DNA of 9,054 nucleotides, from positions 1 through 9,054 of the forward strand of contig CANJXD010000209.1 in NCBI GenBank assembly GCA_947478535.1, read 5' to 3'. The DNA comes from Acetobacteraceae bacterium. Its GTDB lineage: Bacteria > Pseudomonadota > Alphaproteobacteria > Acetobacterales > Acetobacteraceae. A program made the translations under genes and the position numbers. The notes under the pieces were generated by a model, which had not been told where the DNA came from, did not search any database, and was given only the letters and a program-made list of their open reading frames with translations. Position 1 is the first letter of the stretch; the number at the start of each line of letters is the position of its first letter. Positions 6,092-9,054 of the stretch are shown here, in pieces.

Positions 6092-6102
6092 GGAAGCGCC
6101 CT

Positions 6103-7104
6103 ATGGCCGACACAGCCGAGCCCACCGTCATCCTCCAGCGGCACGGCGCGGCCGCCACGCTGCTGATGAACCGGCCGCGGGCGCTGAATGCACTGGACCT
6201 GCCGATGATCGAGGCCTTCGCGGCCGCGATCCCGGGCCTCGCGGCCGACCCTTCCCTGCGGCTGGTGGTGCTGGAAGGCGCGGGGGGCAAGGCCTTCTGC
6301 GCCGGCGGCGATGTGCGCCGCATCCGCGAACTGGCCCTGGCGGGGGATGCGGCGGGGGTGGAGGCGTTCTTCGCCGGCGAATACGGCGTGAACGCCGGCA
6401 TCGCGAGCTTCGGAAAACCCTGGGTCAGCCTGATCGACGGCGTCTGCATGGGCGGCGGGATCGGCGTTTCCATCCATGGCAGCCACCGCGTGGTGACGGA
6501 ACACGCCCTGCTGGCGATGCCGGAGACGGCGATCGCGCTGTTCCCGGATGTCGGCACCAGTTTCGCCCTGCCGCGCCTGCCGGGCGGGCTCGGCAATTGG
6601 CTGGCGCTGACCGGGGCGAGGCTGCGCGGGCCGGAGGCGGTGGAAGCCGGCCTCGCCACCCATTTCGTGCGGCGTGAGAGGCTGCCGGCGCTGCGGGACG
6701 CTTTGCTGGCGGGCGATGCGGCGGCAGTGGACTCCTTCGCGGAACCTGTGGCGCCCGGCGCCATCGCCGCGCAGCGCCCGGCCATCTACCGCTGCTTCAG
6801 CCATGCCTCGCTGGGCGCGATCCAGGCCGCGCTGACGGCGGAGGATACCGATTGGGCGCGGGCGCAGCAGGCCGTGCTGGCGCGCGTTTCCCCCACCAGC
6901 CTCGCCGTCAGCCTCGAATTGCTGCGCCGGGGCGTGGGGCTGGACCTGGCGGGGTGCCTGGCGATGGAACTGGCGCTGACACGGACCGTGACGCGGCACC
7001 CCGATTTCGCGGAAGGCGTGCGCGCCGTGCTGGTGGACAAGGACAATGCGCCGCGCTGGGTGCCGGCCCCGGATGCGGCGGCGGTGGCGGCGCTGTTCGG
7101 GTAG
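6103..7104 (+). CDS. 3-hydroxyisobutyryl-CoA hydrolase-type enzyme (crotonase fold)
   Basis: It likely hydrolyses 3-hydroxyisobutyryl-CoA to 3-hydroxyisobutyrate and CoA in valine breakdown, in the cytoplasm. The 333-residue length is that of this branch, not of the 260-residue enoyl-CoA hydratases. Landmarks are MNRPRALNALD (22-32), the CoA/oxyanion segment GKAFCAGGDVR (62-72), the second oxyanion glycine stretch CMGGGIGVSIHGSHRV (115-130), and MPETAIALFPDVG (139-151). Glu141 and Asp149 are placed as the catalytic pair of the family (E143 and D151 in plant and bacterial numbering). DKDNAPRW (312-319) near the end is also characteristic. GGGAAG six bases before the ATG is the ribosome site. 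A role as a plain enoyl-CoA hydratase/isomerase is less likely. No other valine-pathway gene is in view. It ends 15 bp from the convergent regulator gene. Confidence 0.9.
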   Translation: MADTAEPTVILQRHGAAATLLMNRPRALNALDLPMIEAFAAAIPGLAADPSLRLVVLEGAGGKAFCAGGDVRRIRELALAGDAAGVEAFFAGEYGVNAGIASFGKPWVSLIDGVCMGGGIGVSIHGSHRVVTEHALLAMPETAIALFPDVGTSFALPRLPGGLGNWLALTGARLRGPEAVEAGLATHFVRRERLPALRDALLAGDAAAVDSFAEPVAPGAIAAQRPAIYRCFSHASLGAIQAALTAEDTDWARAQQAVLARVSPTSLAVSLELLRRGVGLDLAGCLAMELALTRTVTRHPDFAEGVRAVLVDKDNAPRWVPAPDAAAVAALFG

Positions 7105-7119
7105 CCGCGAGGCGCCTGC

Positions 7120-7884
7120 TCACTTCAGCTTCACGTCGATCCGCACCATGTCGCCACGATAGATCCCGTTGGCGACGAGCAGCACGATACCGCCCGGGTC
7201 CACCGCCACGCGGTGCACATGGGCGACCGGGGCATTGAGCGGGACCTGGAGGCTGGCGGCGGTTTCCACATCCGCCGAGCCGATGGTCAGGGTCTGCCGC
7301 GCCTCCGCGATCTTCACGCCGGGCAGGCCGGCGACGAGGCGGAGCGAGGTCTTGGTGACCAGGTCCTCATCCGTGATCAGGGCCGAAAGCCGGTCATCGA
7401 GCCAGACATCGGTGAGCAGGAAGGGCTGGCCCTGGCGCCAGTGACGGCGGCGGAGGTGGCGATAGCGGGGCGCCGGCGCGCCGATGCTGGCAGCCCCCCC
7501 GACCGGGGCCACGGTGCCATCCTGCGCGGGATCGTCGGACAGGATCTCGATCTCCGCCCCCTCGCGGGACCGCAGCAGGCCGTTCCAATCGGTCTCGACC
7601 TCGCACCAGATGCGCTCCGGGGGCGTGGCGCGGACGAAAGTGCCCTTGGCGCGGAAACGCTCGATCAGGCCTTCCTGGGCGAGCTGGTCCAGTGCCTGGC
7701 GGATGGTGGCGCGGGCCACGCCACATTCGGCGGCGAGTTCATCGACCGTGGGAATCTGGCTGCCGGCGGACCAGACCCCCTGTTCCACCCGATGGCGGAA
7801 CAGCGTCGCCAATTGGAGGTAACGCGCGACGGCGCTGCGGTTCAGGTCAGGGGCGAGGCCCTGGGGCCTCCGGCCATGGTTCAT
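7120..7884 (-). CDS. GntR-family transcriptional regulator, HutC subfamily (UTRA domain)
   Basis: A DNA-binding repressor or activator that responds to a small molecule. With the start at MNHGRRPQG it has 254 residues. A winged helix-turn-helix domain occupies about 20-86, with PTVDELAAECGVARATIRQAL (45-65) as the recognition region and GLIERFRAKGTFV as the wing. A UTRA effector domain follows (about 105-250; RYRHLRRRHWRQGQPFLLTDVW, then LPGVKIAEARQTLTI and GIYRGDMVRIDVKL at the end). A GTG at 7912-7914 would add 10 residues; ATG at 7884 is preferred because the added part overlaps a perfect inverted repeat, though neither start has a strong ribosome site. It converges on the hydrolase gene and lies downstream of the DUF3052 gene on the same strand. 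Ligand and targets are unknown. Confidence 0.88.
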   Translation of the reverse strand: MNHGRRPQGLAPDLNRSAVARYLQLATLFRHRVEQGVWSAGSQIPTVDELAAECGVARATIRQALDQLAQEGLIERFRAKGTFVRATPPERIWCEVETDWNGLLRSREGAEIEILSDDPAQDGTVAPVGGAASIGAPAPRYRHLRRRHWRQGQPFLLTDVWLDDRLSALITDEDLVTKTSLRLVAGLPGVKIAEARQTLTIGSADVETAASLQVPLNAPVAHVHRVAVDPGGIVLLVANGIYRGDMVRIDVKLK

Positions 7885-7899
7885 GCGGCGTATCCGGTG

Positions 7900-7919
7900 G
7901 GCGCGTGACAGCACGCGCC
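7900..7919. promoter_or_regulatory. Perfect inverted repeat, candidate operator of the GntR regulator
   Basis: GGCGCGTG (7900-7907) and CACGCGCC (7912-7919) are perfect inverted 8-bp arms around ACAG. The core, GT then six bases then AC, fits the general GntR operator form of a GT...AC dyad. It sits 15 bp before the preferred start of the regulator, the usual place for autoregulation. In RNA it could also act as a hairpin close to the start codon. Confidence 0.5.
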
Positions 7920-8021
7920 ACTGCCAAAGCTAGGCGGAAGCGCCCGCAAAGGCCACACCATTTGCCTTTTGGTCGCCTGCTCGAAAGGGAGGACCCGCTG
8001 GGCCCCGCCCCGCCGGAGGAG
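7920..8021. other. Intergenic region between DUF3052 gene and regulator
   Basis: This stretch lies downstream of the DUF3052 gene and upstream of the regulator, both on the minus strand. It has an imperfect hairpin, AAAGGC (7948-7953) with GCCTTT (7964-7969), 10-base loop, which is too weak to call a terminator. No convincing -35/-10 pair for the regulator was found, and no small gene is supported. Confidence 0.4.
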
Positions 8022-8417
8022 TCAGGCCCCGGCCCGCATGATCTTCGGAATTTCTTCCCGGAAGCGGAAGCGCAGCGCGGACCAAGTATCGTCCAACGCC
8101 ACCTGCGTCACCGGCAGGAGGCCTTCCGTCGTCAGCGGGTCCCAGCCATGGTCCCGATCAAGGTCCGAGCGCACTGGCCCGGATTTCTTCGGATAGGCGA
8201 ACCACAGACGTGCACCGATCCCGTACAGGTTCAGCGCACGCGGGGCCACCGCCCGAAGCGCTGCCTTGTCGGCAGCGAAAGCGAGGATGAGGTCCGCCGC
8301 GGCAGTTGCGCCGTTCGGCAGGCCAAAGGTCATTCCCTGCGGGGCACCAATTACCGCGCAGGCCATTCCCGGGCGATAGCCTAGTCGACGGGCTACCTCC
8401 CCGATCACGACACCCAT
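8022..8417 (-). CDS. DUF3052-type small conserved protein
   Basis: A 131-residue cytoplasmic-looking protein of unknown function. Features seen are LGYRPGMACAVIGAPQG (12-28), LILAFAADKAAL (43-54), ARLWFAYPKKSG (69-80), and a C-terminal half with DHGWDPLTTEGLLPVTQVA (89-107) and DDTWSALRFR (109-118). The WFAYPKKSG and GWDPL...GLLPV...DDTWSALRFR pattern is what I associate with DUF3052 proteins; that assignment is from memory. No membrane segment or catalytic motif is visible. The chosen ATG has GGCGGA about 10 bases upstream. The frame stays open six codons further to a TTG (8433-8435). A frame-shifted ATG at 8444-8446 begins MTTP and stops after seven codons, so the true N terminus is uncertain. 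It precedes the GntR gene on the same strand with a gap of about 137 bp. Confidence 0.75.
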   Translation of the reverse strand: MGVVIGEVARRLGYRPGMACAVIGAPQGMTFGLPNGATAAADLILAFAADKAALRAVAPRALNLYGIGARLWFAYPKKSGPVRSDLDRDHGWDPLTTEGLLPVTQVALDDTWSALRFRFREEIPKIMRAGA

Positions 8418-8661
8418 TCGAGTCAATTCCGCCAAGGAGTTGTCATCAGTCCGGGCGGTCTAGCGCATCGGGCGGCGGGATGCAGCCTTTCATTGGGCAG
8501 ATTGCCCTGCGTTTTTGTAAGGCAGCGTCCGGCAGAGCAAGATTCCTGCTTTGTTCCAGGATACCCACAGACAATCGTATGCAAGGGCCTGTCTCATTGG
8601 GAGAATGGCCAGGGTGGGGGGTAACTTGCAGGCGCAGGGCGTAGCGTGGGACAGGGGCGGC
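8418..8661. other. Lower-GC divergent intergenic region
   Basis: This 244-bp gap separates the minus-strand DUF3052 gene from the plus-strand glycosyltransferase gene and should hold both promoters. Bases 8481-8600 are about 53% GC by hand count, clearly below the surrounding genes. It contains a short hairpin GGGCA-GAT-TGCCC (8495-8507) followed by TGCGTTTTT, terminator-like but with no plus-strand gene ahead of it. TCATTGGG occurs at 8490-8497 and 8594-8601. A possible minus-strand promoter is TTGCAT (8579-8584) with TATCCT (8558-8563), but its 15-base spacer is short. I see no supported coding sequence. Confidence 0.5.
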
Positions 8662-9054
8662 ATGGACCCGCTTTCGCGCATCACCGCCGTGACCGTGACC
8701 TGGGCGAGCGAGGACGCGATCGGCGGCTTCCTCGCTTCCGTCCCGGCCGGGCTGGCCGTGGTGGCGGTGGACAATGCGAGCCCGGACGGCACCGTGGCCG
8801 CCATCCGCGCCGGCTGCCCCGGGGCGGTGGTGGTGGAGAATCCGGAAAACCTGGGCTTCGGCGCCGGCAGCAACCGGGGGCTCGATCGCGTAGCGACCGA
8901 GTTCGCCCTGCTGGCGAACCCCGATGCCCGCCTGGAGACCGGTGCGCTGCTCGCTCTGCTGGCGGCGGCCGATGCCTTCCCGGAGGCGCCACTGCTGGCG
9001 CCGTTGATCCTGGATGCGGAAGGCCGGCCCGGCCGGTCCTGGAATGCGGGCCAG
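8662..9054 (+). CDS. Family 2 glycosyltransferase, 5' part (cut by window edge)
   Basis: The first 131 residues of a glycosyltransferase that would move a sugar from a nucleotide-sugar donor to a glycan or lipid acceptor. The GT-A nucleotide-binding start is ITAVTVTWASEDAIGGFL (7-24), then the donor-binding strand VAVDNASPDGTV (35-46), ENPENLGFGAGSNRGL (59-74) and LLANPDARL (83-91), where the Asp of NPD is in the usual metal/donor position. The NLGFGAGSNRG and NPD pattern is typical of WbbL-like rhamnosyltransferase relatives, but the sugar cannot be assigned. ATG at 8662 follows AGGGG by four to five bases; an in-frame TTG at 8626 is the only nearby alternative. The frame is open to the last base, so the C-terminal part lies outside. 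A role in cell-surface polysaccharide is inferred. Confidence 0.9.
   Translation, partial: MDPLSRITAVTVTWASEDAIGGFLASVPAGLAVVAVDNASPDGTVAAIRAGCPGAVVVENPENLGFGAGSNRGLDRVATEFALLANPDARLETGALLALLAAADAFPEAPLLAPLILDAEGRPGRSWNAGQ

Noticed and set aside
5493..6785. 430-codon minus-strand frame across the stress pair and hydrolase
   Set aside because: It covers two well-supported plus-strand genes and the noncoding leader, and its product is Pro/Ala/Ser-rich without motifs.
8495..8515. Intrinsic terminator on the plus strand
   Set aside because: The stem is only 5 bp, the T run starts four bases after it, and no plus-strand gene lies directly upstream.
8586..8604. GGCCTGTCTCATTGGGAGA as a possible insertion-sequence end
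   Set aside because: No inverted partner, target duplication or transposase remnant could be found nearby.
8490..8873. Minus-strand 127-codon frame at the start of the glycosyltransferase
   Set aside because: Most of it is antisense to conserved glycosyltransferase motifs; the part in the intergenic region shows nothing recognisable.
1..9054. CRISPR arrays, tRNA or rRNA genes, phage or toxin-antitoxin modules
   Set aside because: No spaced repeats, tRNA-like cloverleaf with conserved arms, rRNA sequence or defence-type gene pair was found on either strand.

Overview
The window is high-GC DNA (roughly 70% by eye) with tightly packed genes. Gene content and style suggest an alphaproteobacterium, most likely Acetobacteraceae (Roseomonas-like); this is inference. 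The clues are an EcfG-type stress promoter, a polyamine-type ABC transporter of the kind common in Rhodospirillales and Rhizobiales, and an exported Mn/Fe superoxide dismutase. Nothing in the window is a clearly new multi-gene system. The most interesting signals are small and local.

Layout. Bases 1-90: nested hairpins and a stop-codon-spanning direct repeat behind the first gene. 86-835 (-): superoxide dismutase with a twin-arginine-like leader and an unusual active-site gateway residue. 909-5099 (-): a four-gene polyamine-type ABC importer transcribed in the order ATPase, periplasmic binding protein, permease 1 (long periplasmic loop with a tandem pentapeptide repeat), permease 2. 5100-5224: divergent control region with a near-ideal general-stress-response promoter facing right. 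5225-6032 (+): two small membrane proteins resembling the YqjD/ElaB (DUF883) and YqjE pair. 6103-7104 (+): a 3-hydroxyisobutyryl-CoA hydrolase-type enzyme, preceded by a leader with four alternating complementary G/C blocks. 7120-7884 (-): GntR/HutC-type regulator, convergent with the hydrolase and preceded by a perfect inverted repeat. 8022-8417 (-): small DUF3052-type protein. 8418-8661: lower-GC divergent intergenic region. 8662-end (+): start of a family 2 glycosyltransferase, cut by the window edge.

How they work together. The importer genes form one operon (33-bp gap, 31-bp gap, 4-bp overlap) and would take up a polyamine or similar cationic solute. The DUF883 and YqjE-like genes appear to be a stress-induced envelope pair under EcfG-type sigma control. 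The dismutase would protect the periplasm from superoxide. The hydrolase belongs to valine catabolism. The GntR regulator's ligand and targets cannot be read from the sequence; self-regulation through the upstream palindrome is the simplest guess.
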